Assembly: GCF_008033115.1 (NCBI RefSeq)
Contig: NZ_CP041203.1
Span: forward strand, 3,224,001-3,288,000
Direction: 5' to 3'
DNA: 64,000 nt
From: Cellulomonas sp. Y8
GTDB lineage: Bacteria; Actinomycetota; Actinomycetes; Actinomycetales; Cellulomonadaceae
Below, piece after piece: positions 40,996 through 50,476 of this stretch (the first letter of the stretch is position 1; each line of letters begins with the position of its first letter). The translations under genes were made by a program, and so were the position numbers. The notes below the pieces were generated by a model. It was given only the letters and a program-made list of their open reading frames with translations. It made no database searches and was not told the origin of the DNA.

Positions 40996-42885
40996 TCAGA
41001 GCCCCAGCGCCGCCGCCACGTCCGCGCGCACCGCGTCGAGCCGCGCCCGCGCGGCCACCCGCGCCTCGCCGACCGCCGCGACCGAGGCGTGCTCCTCGAC
41101 CGGCACGACGACCTCGAGGTAGCACTTCACCTTCGGCTCGGTGCCGGAGGGCCGGACGATGACCCGGGTGTCGTCCTGGGTGAGCAGCCGGATGCCGTCG
41201 GTCGGGGGCAGGCCCTCGCGGTCGGCGTCCGACCCGGCGGCCAGGTCGACGACGGCCAGGACCGGCGAGCCCGCGAGGACGACCGGCGGGTGCTCGCGCA
41301 GCCGCTGCATGGTCTCGGGGATCTGCGACAGGTCGGTGAACCGGGCCGACAGCTGGTCGGTGAGGTGCAGGCCGTGCTGCCGGGCGAGGTCGTCCAGGAC
41401 GTCGACCGGGGCGCGGCCCTCGGCCTTGAGGCGGGCGGCCAGGCCGGCGAGGGTCAGGGCGGCGGAGATGCCGTCCTTGTCCCGCACGTGCGCCGGGTCG
41501 ACGCAGTAGCCGAGGGCCTCCTCGTAGCCGTACACGAGGCCCTCGACGCGGGAGATCCACTTGAATCCCGTGAGCGTCTGGGCGTGCCGGAGGCCGGCGT
41601 GCGCGGCGATCCGGCCGAGCAGCCGGGACGACACGATCGAGTTGGCGAGCACGGGGGCGTCGTCCGCCACCGGCGCGCCCGCCGTGCCGAGCCGGGAAGC
41701 CGTCACGCTGCCGAGCAGCGCGCCGGTCTCGTCGCCGTGCAGCATCCGCCAGCCGTCGGAGCCCGCGGAACCGGCGCTCATGTGCGTGCGAGCCCGCGGG
41801 TCGATCACGGCCGCGCCGCAGCGGTCGGCGTCGGGGTCGAGGGCGATGACCAGGTCGGCCTGCACCTCGGCGGCGAGCGCCACGGCCAGGTCGATCGCGC
41901 CGGGCTCCTCGGGGTTCGGGAACGCGACGGTGGGGAAGTCGGGGTCGGGCTCGGCCTGGAGCGTCACGACGTGCACGTCGGTGAAGCCCGCCTCGGCGAG
42001 CACCCGGCGGGCGGTGCCGCCGCCGACGCCGTGCATCGGGGTGAGCACGACGCGCAGGGCGGCGTGCCGGGCGCGGGCCTCGTCGGACAGGTCGGCGAGG
42101 CCGAGCACCTCGGCGACGTAGGCGTCGACGATCTCGGGGCCGACCGACGACCAGCCCTCGGCGGCGCGCGGCACGGCGGCGACCGACGGGACCCGCGCGA
42201 TCTCCGCGGCGATGGCGCCGTCCATCGGCGGGACGATCTGCGCGCCCTGGCCGGAGTCGGTGACGACCCGGCCGCCGAGGTAGACCTTGTAGCCGTTGTC
42301 CTGCGGCGGGTTGTGGCTCGCGGTGACCATGACGCCCGCGTCGGCGCCGAGGTGCCGGACGGCGAACGCCAGGACCGGCGTCGGCAGGTACGGCGGCAGC
42401 ATGACGACCTCGATGCCGACGGCGGTCAGCACCGCGGCGGTGTCGCGCGCGAAGTCGACGGAGCCGTGCCGGGCGTCGTGGCCCACGACCACGCGCGGCG
42501 CGGGGGACACGCCCTCGAGCTCGCCGAGCAGGTAGGCGCCCAGGCCGGACGCGGCGCGGATGACGACCGCGCGGTTCATCCGGTGGGGGCCGCCCTCGAC
42601 GGCGCCGCGCAGGCCGGCGGTGCCGAACTGCAGCAGGCCCTGGAACCGGTCGGCCAGGTCCTCGCGTGCCTCGCGCACGTCGGTGGCCGACTGCTGGTCC
42701 TCGGGGGAGGCGCCGCCGGAGACGGACGGCTCGCCGGCCTCGGCGCGGTCGAGCAGCGTGGTCAGCTCCGCCGCGGTGCGCGGGTCGGGGTCGTCCGCGA
42801 TCCACTCGCGGACCCGGCCCGCCAGCTCCGCCCAGGCGTCGCCCTGCTCCGTCACGTCCGCGCCGGTCTCGGTGCGCTCGGTCAT
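40996..42885 (-). CDS. pmmB: Phosphopentomutase/phosphomannomutase (PmmB-like)
   Basis: Encodes 629 residues of the alpha-D-phosphohexomutase family. Phosphoserine loop TASHNPPQDNGYK, metal loop DPDADRCG, sugar loop GYEEALGY and phosphate-binding RPSGTEPKVK are present. Position beside punA and pyrimidine salvage genes suggests conversion of (deoxy)ribose-1-phosphate to the 5-phosphate, as for mycobacterial PmmB (Rv3308) near deoD. A GGGGAGGA ribosome site precedes ATG. Confidence 0.88.
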   Translation of the reverse strand: MTERTETGADVTEQGDAWAELAGRVREWIADDPDPRTAAELTTLLDRAEAGEPSVSGGASPEDQQSATDVREAREDLADRFQGLLQFGTAGLRGAVEGGPHRMNRAVVIRAASGLGAYLLGELEGVSPAPRVVVGHDARHGSVDFARDTAAVLTAVGIEVVMLPPYLPTPVLAFAVRHLGADAGVMVTASHNPPQDNGYKVYLGGRVVTDSGQGAQIVPPMDGAIAAEIARVPSVAAVPRAAEGWSSVGPEIVDAYVAEVLGLADLSDEARARHAALRVVLTPMHGVGGGTARRVLAEAGFTDVHVVTLQAEPDPDFPTVAFPNPEEPGAIDLAVALAAEVQADLVIALDPDADRCGAAVIDPRARTHMSAGSAGSDGWRMLHGDETGALLGSVTASRLGTAGAPVADDAPVLANSIVSSRLLGRIAAHAGLRHAQTLTGFKWISRVEGLVYGYEEALGYCVDPAHVRDKDGISAALTLAGLAARLKAEGRAPVDVLDDLARQHGLHLTDQLSARFTDLSQIPETMQRLREHPPVVLAGSPVLAVVDLAAGSDADREGLPPTDGIRLLTQDDTRVIVRPSGTEPKVKCYLEVVVPVEEHASVAAVGEARVAARARLDAVRADVAAALGL

Positions 42886-43011
42886 CCGTCTGCCGTCCTC
42901 CCCGGGGCGCCCCGCCCCGACCTCGCTGCCTGCTGCGCGGCGCTGGGGCCGCGGTGGTGCCGTGCTGGGCGCCGCGCCGCCGCGGGGACCCCGGGCGGCG
43001 CGGCGCGTCGA

Positions 43012-43842
43012 TCAGATGCGGCCGACGATGTCCGCCAGCAGCCGGCTGATCCGCGGGCCCGCGGCGGCGCCCGCCTCGAGCACCTCGGCGTGCGACAGCG
43101 GCTCGTCGCCGACGCCCGCCGCCAGGTTGGTGACCAGGGAGATGCCGAGCACCTCCATGCCGACGTGCCGCGCCGCGATGGCCTCGATGGTGGTGGACAT
43201 GCCGACCAGGTCGCCGCCCATGATCCCGGCCATCTTCACCTCGGCCGGGGTCTCGTAGTGCGGGCCGCGGAACTGCACGTAGACGCCCTCGTCCAGCGAC
43301 GGGTCGACCTCGCGCGCCACGTCGCGGAGCCGGCCGGCGTACAGGTCGGTGAGGTCGACGAACGTGGCGCCCTCCAGCGGGGACACGGTCGTGAGGTTGA
43401 TGTGGTCCCGGATCAGCACCGGGGTGCCCGGGCCCAAGGCCGGGTTCAGGCCGCCGCAGCCGTTGGTGAGCACGACGGTGGAGCAACCGGCGGCCGCGGC
43501 GGTGCGGACGCCGTGCACGACGCGGCGCACGCCCTTGCCCTCGTACAGGTGGGTGCGCGAGCCGAGCACGAGCGCGTGCTTGCCGGTCGCGGCGATCTTG
43601 ACGGAGCGGATCGTGCCGACGTGGCCGACGACGGCCGGCGCGGCGAAGCCCGGGACGTCGGGCGCGGCGATCTCGGCGACGGTCTCGCCCAGCAGGTCGG
43701 CGGCGCCGCCCCAGCCGGAGCCCAGCACCAGCGCGACGTCGTGCTGCTCCACCCCGGTCGCCTCCGCGAGGTACGCGGCGGCGTCGGCCGCGACGGCCAG
43801 CGGGTCGGTGGTCAGGTCGTCGAGACGGGCGTCGTCGGCCAT
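43012..43842 (-). CDS. punA: Purine nucleoside phosphorylase (class I trimer)
   Basis: Encodes 276 residues. LVLGSGWGGAAD phosphate loop, VVGHVG, VLTNGCGGLN, GPHYETPAEVKM, VGMSTTIEAI and TNLAAG are the class I PNP blocks. It phosphorolyses inosine and guanosine to free bases plus ribose-1-phosphate. The phosphomutase gene follows, separated by 126 bp. It is divergent from lpdA, with a long hairpin between. Confidence 0.94.
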   Translation of the reverse strand: MADDARLDDLTTDPLAVAADAAAYLAEATGVEQHDVALVLGSGWGGAADLLGETVAEIAAPDVPGFAAPAVVGHVGTIRSVKIAATGKHALVLGSRTHLYEGKGVRRVVHGVRTAAAAGCSTVVLTNGCGGLNPALGPGTPVLIRDHINLTTVSPLEGATFVDLTDLYAGRLRDVAREVDPSLDEGVYVQFRGPHYETPAEVKMAGIMGGDLVGMSTTIEAIAARHVGMEVLGISLVTNLAAGVGDEPLSHAEVLEAGAAAGPRISRLLADIVGRI

Positions 43843-44000
43843 GCGGGTGCTCCTCGCGGTGCGTGCGGCGGTGGTGGTGCGGGTCGGTGCGGGTGGCGAC
43901 CCGACGCGCGGGACACGTGCGGTCGCAACGGTCGAGCGTACCGGCCGCACCCGCCGCGCAGGACCCCGGAAGGTCCCGCACCGCGCGGTCGCCTCCTCGC

Positions 44001-44060
44001 CGAGATGGCAACTCTCGACTGCGCCGGCGCCCCCGCGCACAGTCGAGAGTTGCCATCTCG
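44001..44060. repeat. 60-nt long inverted repeat between punA and lpdA
   Basis: CGAGATGGCAACTCTCGACTG (44001-44021) pairs perfectly with 44040-44060, loop of 18 nt rich in C. It sits in a divergent intergenic region (43843-44134, 292 bp) where a terminator is not expected. Arms are AT-richer than flanks. The rest of the gap shows no gene. Confidence 0.82.
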
Positions 44061-44134
44061 ACGAAAGGAGGGTGCGGGAGCGGGCGGGGCGTGGCGCGAG
44101 GTGCGTCCGCGGCGCGAACCGGGAAGATGGTCCC

Positions 44135-45715
44135 GTGACGTCGTCGACACCCACCCCCGCGCCCGCCGACCCCGCCGCGACCACCCCCGCCGCGGCCGAC
44201 GCCCCCGACGCCGCGGCGGCCCCGCCCGCCTCCTCGACCAGCAGCGCCGCCGCACCCGCGCCCGGCCCCGCCGACGACGGTCGGCCCGCGCCGCGCGTCG
44301 TGGTCGTCGGCGGCGGTCCCGGCGGCTACGAGGCCGCCCTGGTCGCGCGCCGGCTCGGGGCCGAGGTGACCGTCGTCGAGCGGTCCGGGCTCGGCGGCGC
44401 CGCCGTGCTCACCGACGTGGTCCCGTCGAAGACGCTGATCGCCACCGCGGAGTGGATGACGATCGCGGAGCGCGCACCGGACCTGGGCATCCGCCTGGAC
44501 GTGCCCGCGGGCCCCGGCGAGGACGCGGACCCCGCCCACGACACCGGCCGCAGCCGCCGGCACAGCATCGACCTGGCCGCGGTGAACGCCCGGGTGCGGG
44601 ACCTGGCGCTGGCGCAGTCGCACGACATCCGCACCCGGCTGGAGCGCGAGGGCGTGCGCGTGGTCATCGGCCACGGGCGGCTCGACGGCCCGGAGCGGGT
44701 CGTGGTCACCGGCGACGCGGAGGAGACGCTCGACGCCGACGTCGTCCTCCTGGCGACCGGCGCGACGCCCCGCACACTGCCCGACGCGCAGCCCGACGGC
44801 GAGCGCATCCTCACCTGGACGCAGCTCTACCACCTGGACGCGCTGCCGGAGCGGCTGATCGTGGTGGGCTCGGGCGTGACCGGCGCCGAGTTCGCCGGGG
44901 CCTACGTGTCGCTCGGCTCGCAGGTCGTCCTGGTGTCGAGCCGGGACCGGGTGCTGCCGGGCGAGGACGCCGACGCCGCGACGATGCTCGAGGACGTGTT
45001 CCGGACCCGCGGCATGGAGGTCGTCGGGCGCTCGCGCGCGCAGGCGGCCCGGCGGACCGAGGACGGGGTGGTCGTGACCCTGGCGGACGGCCGGGAGATC
45101 CACGGCTCCCACGTGCTGCTGGCGGTCGGGTCGATCCCCAGCACCGAGGGCCTCGGCCTCGCGGAGTCGGGTGTGCGCACCACGCCGTCGGGGCACATCG
45201 AGGTCGACAAGGTGTCCCGCACCTCGGCGCGCGGCGTCTACGCGGCCGGCGACGTGACCGGCGTGCTGCCGCTGGCGTCGGTCGCGGCGATGCAGGGGCG
45301 GATCGCGATGTCGCACGCGCTCGGCGACGCGGTGGCGCCGCTGAAGCTGCGCGGGGTGGCGGCGAACATCTTCACCGCCCCGGAGATCGCGACCGTCGGG
45401 CTGAGCGAGACGGCGCTGATCGAGCGGGACGCGCACTTCGTCACGCACACGCTGCCGCTGGCCCGGAACCCGCGCGCCAAGATGCTCGGCGTCCGCGACG
45501 GCTTCGTGAAGCTGTTCGCGCACTCGACGGCGGGCACGGTGCTCGGCGGGGTCGTGGTGGCGCCGCGCGCCTCGGAGCTGATCTTCCCGATCACGCTCGC
45601 GGTGTCGCACAGCCTGACGGTCGACGACGTGGCGAACGCGTTCACGGTGTACCCGTCGCTGTCGGGGTCGATCGGCGAGGTGGCCCGGGTGCTGCACCGG
45701 ACCGACCAGGGCTGA
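44135..45715 (+). CDS. lpdA: NAD(P)H dehydrogenase (quinone), LpdA-like flavoprotein
   Basis: Encodes 526 residues. After a 55-residue Pro/Ala tail comes the FAD fold RVVVVGGGPGGYEAALVA. The usual disulfide CxxxxC of lipoamide dehydrogenase is replaced by GLGGAAVLTDVVPSKT with no cysteine at all, so it cannot reduce lipoamide. NAD fold VVGSGVTGAEFAGA, FAD site YAAGDVTGV and the C-terminal dimer domain follow. It fits the LpdA/Rv3303c group of NAD(P)H:quinone reductases. The GTG lies near GAAGAT, a possible leaderless hexamer. Confidence 0.88.
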   Translation: MTSSTPTPAPADPAATTPAAADAPDAAAAPPASSTSSAAAPAPGPADDGRPAPRVVVVGGGPGGYEAALVARRLGAEVTVVERSGLGGAAVLTDVVPSKTLIATAEWMTIAERAPDLGIRLDVPAGPGEDADPAHDTGRSRRHSIDLAAVNARVRDLALAQSHDIRTRLEREGVRVVIGHGRLDGPERVVVTGDAEETLDADVVLLATGATPRTLPDAQPDGERILTWTQLYHLDALPERLIVVGSGVTGAEFAGAYVSLGSQVVLVSSRDRVLPGEDADAATMLEDVFRTRGMEVVGRSRAQAARRTEDGVVVTLADGREIHGSHVLLAVGSIPSTEGLGLAESGVRTTPSGHIEVDKVSRTSARGVYAAGDVTGVLPLASVAAMQGRIAMSHALGDAVAPLKLRGVAANIFTAPEIATVGLSETALIERDAHFVTHTLPLARNPRAKMLGVRDGFVKLFAHSTAGTVLGGVVVAPRASELIFPITLAVSHSLTVDDVANAFTVYPSLSGSIGEVARVLHRTDQG

Positions 45716-45745
45716 GCCCCGGGGGCGTGGGCGGCCCCGGCGCGG

Positions 45746-47759
45746 TCAGCCCGCCCGGACCTCCGTCACCAGCGCCAGGTGGTCCGACGAGTCGTCCGCG
45801 AGCACCCGCGCCTCCGCGAACGCGACCCCGCCCCGCCCGAGCACCCAGTCGATCCGGACGGCGGGCTCGTTGCTCGGGTGGGTGAGGACGCCCTCGGCGC
45901 CCGCGGTGTCCATGGCGCTGACCCAGCCGGCCTCGTCCAGCGCGTCGAGCTCGGCGGAGCCCGGCTCGGCGTTGAGGTCGCCGGCCAGCACCGACGGCCC
46001 GTCGTCCGGGAGCGCGGCCTCGAGCGCCGCGAGCTGGTCGAGCCGGGTGTCCACGTTGTCGTCCCGGTGCTGCAGGTGCACCGACGTCACCCGCACGGAC
46101 TCGCCCCCCGGGCCCGCGACCCGCGCGGTGAGCGCCGACCGGTCCTGGGGCCCGGCGCCGTACGGCAGGTCGACGACCTCGACGTCGGTGAGCTCGGTCC
46201 GGGACAGCAGGGCGTTGCCGAACTGCTGGTCCGCGGCCGGGGCGAACGCCACGTGCATGCCGAGCCGGTGCCCGAGCCAGGTGAGCATGTCCGCGCCGCC
46301 GCCGAGCACCCAGCCGCGGGACACCTCCTGCAGCGCGACGACGTCCGGGCCCTGCGCCTCGATGGTGCGGGCGATCTGCTCGAGGTCGACGGCGGTGTGC
46401 GCGGCGACGCCGTAGTGCAGGTTCCAGTCGAGCACCACGAACGTGTCGGGGTCCGCGTCGGCGGCGGGGGCCGGTGCGGCGAGCGTCGCGGACACCCAGC
46501 CGACCAGCAGGAGCACGACGGACGGCAGCACGAGGAACCGCAGCGCGTTCGCGCGCAGCGGGGGAGCGGGCTCGCGGGCCCCGGCCTCGGACGCCGTGGG
46601 CGCCGCGGCCTCGGCGGGCTCCGCCGGCGTGCGCCACCGCAGGCCGCCGGTCGCGAGGAGCGCCGCCGCCAGCACGACGACCCACGCGTTGTCGACGCCG
46701 AGCGGCACGTCGTAGCCCAGCAGGTAGAGCAGCAGCACGACGACGAGCCCGAGCCCGACGCCGCCGGTGGCGAGCGCGGTGCGCGGGATCCCGGGCGGCG
46801 CGGGCCGGCGGGTCTTCAGCGCGACCGTGAGCACGACGCCCGCGGCGGCCTCCGCGACCAGGATCGCGACGAGCGCCGGGACCCCGGTGGTGAGGAACGC
46901 GACCGCGGTGGCGACCGGCAGCAGGACGGCCGCGGCCCAGCGCACGGGACGGGCCATGATCCGCGGGACCAGAAGCAGCCAGGCGGTGAGCGCCGACGCC
47001 AGCACGGTCGCGGTCCCCGCGGCCATCAGCGGCAGGTGCGACTGCGCCGCCGCGAACGCCGGGTTGCCCAGCACCATCACGACCAGCGCGAGCGCGGGGC
47101 CGAGCACCCAGGTCCGTCGCGGCCGTCCGGTCGCGGTCTCGCGACGCGCGACCCACGCGAGGGCGACCGCGAGCAGCACCAGGACGACGGCCACCACGCT
47201 GCCCAGCACCCCGCCCCGCCACAGCGGGTCCCAGGTGCCGAGCGCCAGCTGCAGCCCCGCCGACAGCCCGGTGCCGAGCGTGAGTCCCAGCGCCGCCTGC
47301 CGCCCGCCTCCCGGGCGGCCCGCGACCAGCGTCGTCGCCAGCACCAGCGCGGCGACGGCGAGCGAGGCCGTGACGAGCCCGGCGGCGAACCGCGTCCCGT
47401 CGTGCACCACCTGCGTGACCAGCCGCGCCGCACCGAGGGCGACGACGGCGACGAGGGGCCGTCCGGCCGGACGCGGTGCCCGGGCCACGGCGGCCGGTGC
47501 CGAGCAGCGCGAGCGCGGCGAGCAGTCCCGCCCCGAGGAAGGTGACCAGCGCGGCGCCGGCGACGGCGACGGTGCTGACGGCGAACGCCCGGTTCAGCAC
47601 CGGGCCGGCGGCGCGCACGGCGTCGAGCGCGAGGACGGTGACCAGCGCGACGAGCGAGACCCGGGTCGCGGTGCCGGCGTCCGGCGGGAGCGGGCTCCCG
47701 GCCGGCGACGGTGCGGACGCGGCGGGCACCGACGGCGGTGCGGCTTCGGGGACGCTCAC
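45746..47759 (-). pseudogene. Polytopic membrane protein with C-terminal EEP phosphatase domain, one frame break
   Basis: The 5' part (GTG 47759) has two membrane helices (VSLVALVTVLALDAVR; AFAVSTVAVAGAALVTFLG) up to LLGTGRRGPG. One extra base around 47485-47500 moves the frame to PRPAGRPLVAVVALGAARLV and about nine further helices. Residues from about 385 form an endonuclease/exonuclease/phosphatase domain: VLDWNLHYG, VVALQEVSRG, VLAGDLNAEPG, RIDWVLGRG and SSDHLALVTEV, all catalytic blocks. Total 2014 nt, 671 codons after removing one base. Membrane-tethered phospho-ester hydrolase; substrate unknown. Confidence 0.82.
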
Positions 47760-47765
47760 GCCGTC

Positions 47766-47771
47766 AACGTA
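47766..47771 (-). promoter_or_regulatory. -10 hexamer (TACGTT) of leaderless EEP membrane gene
   Basis: TACGTT on the minus strand ends 6 nt before GTG 47759. Confidence 0.45.
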
Positions 47772-47826
47772 GTGGGCGGCGTGCCGCGCGGGCGAACGAC
47801 ATCCCCCGCGCGGGCGCCCGCGGGCG

Positions 47827-48327
47827 TCAGGACGCGGCGCCCTCGACGTCGGGCGGCAGCGCCGCGCGCAGGGCCGGCCAGGCGTCCGCGAACGCGGGCA
47901 GCAGCGGCAGCGCCGGGACGTCGTCGAGCGCGACCCAGGCGATCGCGAGGCTCTCGTCGTCGGTGGGCCGCGCGTCGACCGGGCCGGACGTGACGGCCAC
48001 GATCGTCGTGTACGACCAGTCCTCGTGGTCGAGGACGTGCTCGCCGACCACCCGGACGGACGTGGGCTCGATGCCCGCCTCCTCCTCCGACTCGCGCAGC
48101 GCGCCGTCGACGGCGGACTCGCCGGTGTGCCGGGCGCCGCCGGGCAGGCCCCAGGTGCCGCCCTGGTCGCTCCAGGGCGCGCGGTGCTGCAGCACGACGG
48201 CGGCGGCGTCGGTGGCCGTCGCCGGGCGGGCCAGCAGGAGGCCGGCCGCGCCGGCGGTGCCCCAGTGCCGGCGGCCGCACCGGCACTCGACCCACCCGTC
48301 GCCCGGGTGGTGGGGTCGCCGCGGCAC
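47827..48327 (-). CDS. NUDIX hydrolase
   Basis: Encodes 166 residues. NUDIX box GGARHTGESAVDGALRESEE-EAGI is complete (G-x5-E-x7-RE-x2-EE-x-G). An N-terminal ECRCGRRHWG could be a small metal site. It follows accA3 by 5 bp, so is likely co-transcribed. Substrate unknown. Confidence 0.9.
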   Translation of the reverse strand: MPRRPHHPGDGWVECRCGRRHWGTAGAAGLLLARPATATDAAAVVLQHRAPWSDQGGTWGLPGGARHTGESAVDGALRESEEEAGIEPTSVRVVGEHVLDHEDWSYTTIVAVTSGPVDARPTDDESLAIAWVALDDVPALPLLPAFADAWPALRAALPPDVEGAAS

Positions 48328-48332
48328 CGCGG

Positions 48333-50132
48333 TCAGTCGACGATCTCGCAGATGGCGGTGCCCGCCGCGACCATCCCGCCGACGTCGGCGGACAGGGACG
48401 CGATGGTGCCGGCGCGGTGCGCGACCAGCGGCTGCTCCATCTTCATGGCCTCGAGCACCACGACCAGGTCGCCCTCGGCCACGGTGTCGCCCTCCCCGAC
48501 CGCGACCTTGACGATCGTGCCCTGCATCGGGGAGGTGAGGGCGTTGCCGGACGCGGCGGCCGGGCGGCCCGCGGCGCGGCGGGGGGCCGAGCGGCGGGGA
48601 CCCGCTGCGGCGGCGCGGCCGCGACCGGCGCGCAGCGCGAGCGCCGCCGGGAGCACCACCTCGAGGCGCTTGCCGCCGACCTCGACGACCACGCGCTCGA
48701 GCTCGGTGGGCTCGCCGTCCTCGTCAGGTCCGCTGGCGGTGACGGCGGGCGTGCCCGTGAGCGTGGGCAGCCGGTCGGCGAACTCGGTCTCGATCCACCG
48801 CGTGTGCACCGCGAACGGCTGCTCCGGGTCGGTCGGGACGAAGGCCGGCTCGGCCATGACGGCGCGGTGGAACGGCACGACCGTCGGGATGCCGGCGATC
48901 TCCAGCTCGGCCAGGGCCCGGCGGGCGCGCTCGGCGGCCTGCTGCCGGGTCGCGCCGGTGACCACCAGCTTGGCGATCATCGAGTCGAAGGCGCCCGACA
49001 CGGTGTCGCCCTCGACCACGCCGGAGTCGACCCGGACGCCCGGGCCCGCGGGGAACCGCAGCGTCGAGATCTTGCCGGGCGCGGGCAGGAACCCGGCGGC
49101 CGGGTCCTCGCCGTTGAGGCGGAACTCGAAGGAGTGGCCGCGGGTCTCCACGTGGTCGTAGCCCAGCGGCTCGCCGTCGGCGATGCGCAGCTGCTCGCGG
49201 ACCAGGTCGATGCCGCTGATCTCCTCGGAGACCGGGTGCTCGACCTGCAGGCGGGTGTTCACCTCGAGGAACGAGATCGTCCCGTCGGCGGCGACCAGGA
49301 ACTCGCAGGTGCCGGCGCCGACGTAGCCGGCCTCCTTGAGGATGGCGACCGAGGCGTCGACCAGCTGGGCGCGCTGCGCGTCCGAGAGGTACGGCGCGGG
49401 CGCCTCCTCGACGAGCTTCTGGTGCCGGCGCTGCAGCGAGCAGTCGCGGGTCGACACGACGACCACGGTGCCGTGCTCGTCCGCGAGGCACTGGGTCTCG
49501 ACGTGCCGCGGCCGGTCCAGGTACCGCTCGACGAAGCACTCGCCGCGGCCGAACGCCGCGACGGCCTCGCGGACCGCGGAGTCGTAGAGCTCGTCGATCT
49601 CCTCGGAGGTGCGGGCGACCTTGAGGCCGCGGCCGCCGCCGCCGAACGCCGCCTTGATCGCGACCGGCAGGCCGTGCTCGCGGACGAACGCGTGCACCTC
49701 CTCGGCGCCCGAGACGGGGTCGGGTGTGCCGGCGACCAGCGGGGCGCCGGCGCGCTGCGCGATGTGCCGCGCGCTCACCTTGTCGCCGAGGTCGCGGATC
49801 GCGGCGGGCGGCGGGCCGACCCAGACCAGCCCTGCGTCCAGGACGGCCTGGGCGAACTCGGCGTTCTCCGAGAGGAACCCGTAGCCCGGGTGCACGGCGT
49901 CGGCGCCGGAGCGGCGGGCGACGTCGAGCAGCTTGGCGATGTCGAGGTAGGTCTCGGCGGCGCGGGCGCCGTCCAGGGCGTACGCCTCGTCGGCGACGCG
50001 CACGTGCAGCGCCTCGCGGTCGGGGTCCGCGTAGACGGCGACGGAGGCGAGGCCGGCGTCGCGGCAGGCGCGGGCGATGCGGACGGCGATCTCGCCGCGG
50101 TTGGCGACGAGGACCTTCGAGATGCGGGGCAC
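48333..50132 (-). CDS. accA3: Acetyl/propionyl-CoA carboxylase alpha subunit (biotin carboxylase + BCCP)
   Basis: Encodes 599 residues. Biotin carboxylase at 1-450 with [17 protein letters not shown] loop [12 protein letters not shown] and catalytic [12 protein letters not shown]; biotinyl domain at the C-terminus with EAMKMEQP carrying the lysine that BirA modifies. An Ala/Arg-rich linker joins them. In actinobacteria it partners AccD5/AccE, encoded 4.5 kb away, making malonyl- or methylmalonyl-CoA. Confidence 0.95.
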   Translation of the reverse strand: MPRISKVLVANRGEIAVRIARACRDAGLASVAVYADPDREALHVRVADEAYALDGARAAETYLDIAKLLDVARRSGADAVHPGYGFLSENAEFAQAVLDAGLVWVGPPPAAIRDLGDKVSARHIAQRAGAPLVAGTPDPVSGAEEVHAFVREHGLPVAIKAAFGGGGRGLKVARTSEEIDELYDSAVREAVAAFGRGECFVERYLDRPRHVETQCLADEHGTVVVVSTRDCSLQRRHQKLVEEAPAPYLSDAQRAQLVDASVAILKEAGYVGAGTCEFLVAADGTISFLEVNTRLQVEHPVSEEISGIDLVREQLRIADGEPLGYDHVETRGHSFEFRLNGEDPAAGFLPAPGKISTLRFPAGPGVRVDSGVVEGDTVSGAFDSMIAKLVVTGATRQQAAERARRALAELEIAGIPTVVPFHRAVMAEPAFVPTDPEQPFAVHTRWIETEFADRLPTLTGTPAVTASGPDEDGEPTELERVVVEVGGKRLEVVLPAALALRAGRGRAAAAGPRRSAPRRAAGRPAAASGNALTSPMQGTIVKVAVGEGDTVAEGDLVVVLEAMKMEQPLVAHRAGTIASLSADVGGMVAAGTAICEIVD

Positions 50133-50137
50133 GGCTC

Positions 50138-50143
50138 ACCGTA
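50138..50143 (-). promoter_or_regulatory. -10 hexamer (TACGGT) of accA3
   Basis: TACGGT on the minus strand ends 5 nt before GTG 50132; slightly shorter than the 7-nt norm. Confidence 0.4.
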
Positions 50144-50357
50144 ACGCGGGGGGCCTCCGGCGTTCACGCCCGCGGCCGGTCGCGCCGCGAAGATCGCCGA
50201 ACCGGCCAACGGGGTCCCCGCGCCGTTGGAGGGTTCCACAGCGGGCACGCGGCACCGGGTGCGCGGCCCGGCGCGCCCTTGTCCGCCCCCGACAAACCCG
50301 CGAGGCCCGGCGACCGCCCCGCGGCGGCCCGGCCACCCCGCGGACCGCCGCGCCGAC

Positions 50358-50418
50358 CGGGTAGCCGACACGTCGAGCGAGCAGTCGCCGACTACCCCCT
50401 CGACGTGTCGGCTACCCG
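50358..50418. repeat. 61-nt long inverted repeat between accA3 and maf
   Basis: CGGGTAGCCGACACGTCGAG (50358-50377) pairs perfectly with 50399-50418 around a 21-nt loop that itself contains the small palindrome AGTCG-C-CGACT. It occupies a 344-bp gap (50133-50476) with no other recognisable content. As maf is read toward it and accA3 away, it could terminate maf only at distance; its length suggests a repeat element. Confidence 0.8.
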
Positions 50419-50476
50419 CTCGCGTCCGGGGCGGCGCGCGGCCCGCGCGGCCGGCGCGTGCGGGCGGGGCGGCGGG

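Noticed and set aside
39091..45885. A 2264-residue open frame on the plus strand
   Set aside because: It is an Arg/Gly/Pro-rich shadow frame across deoC, the phosphomutase and punA, caused by the scarcity of stop codons at this GC content; real genes lie in other frames.
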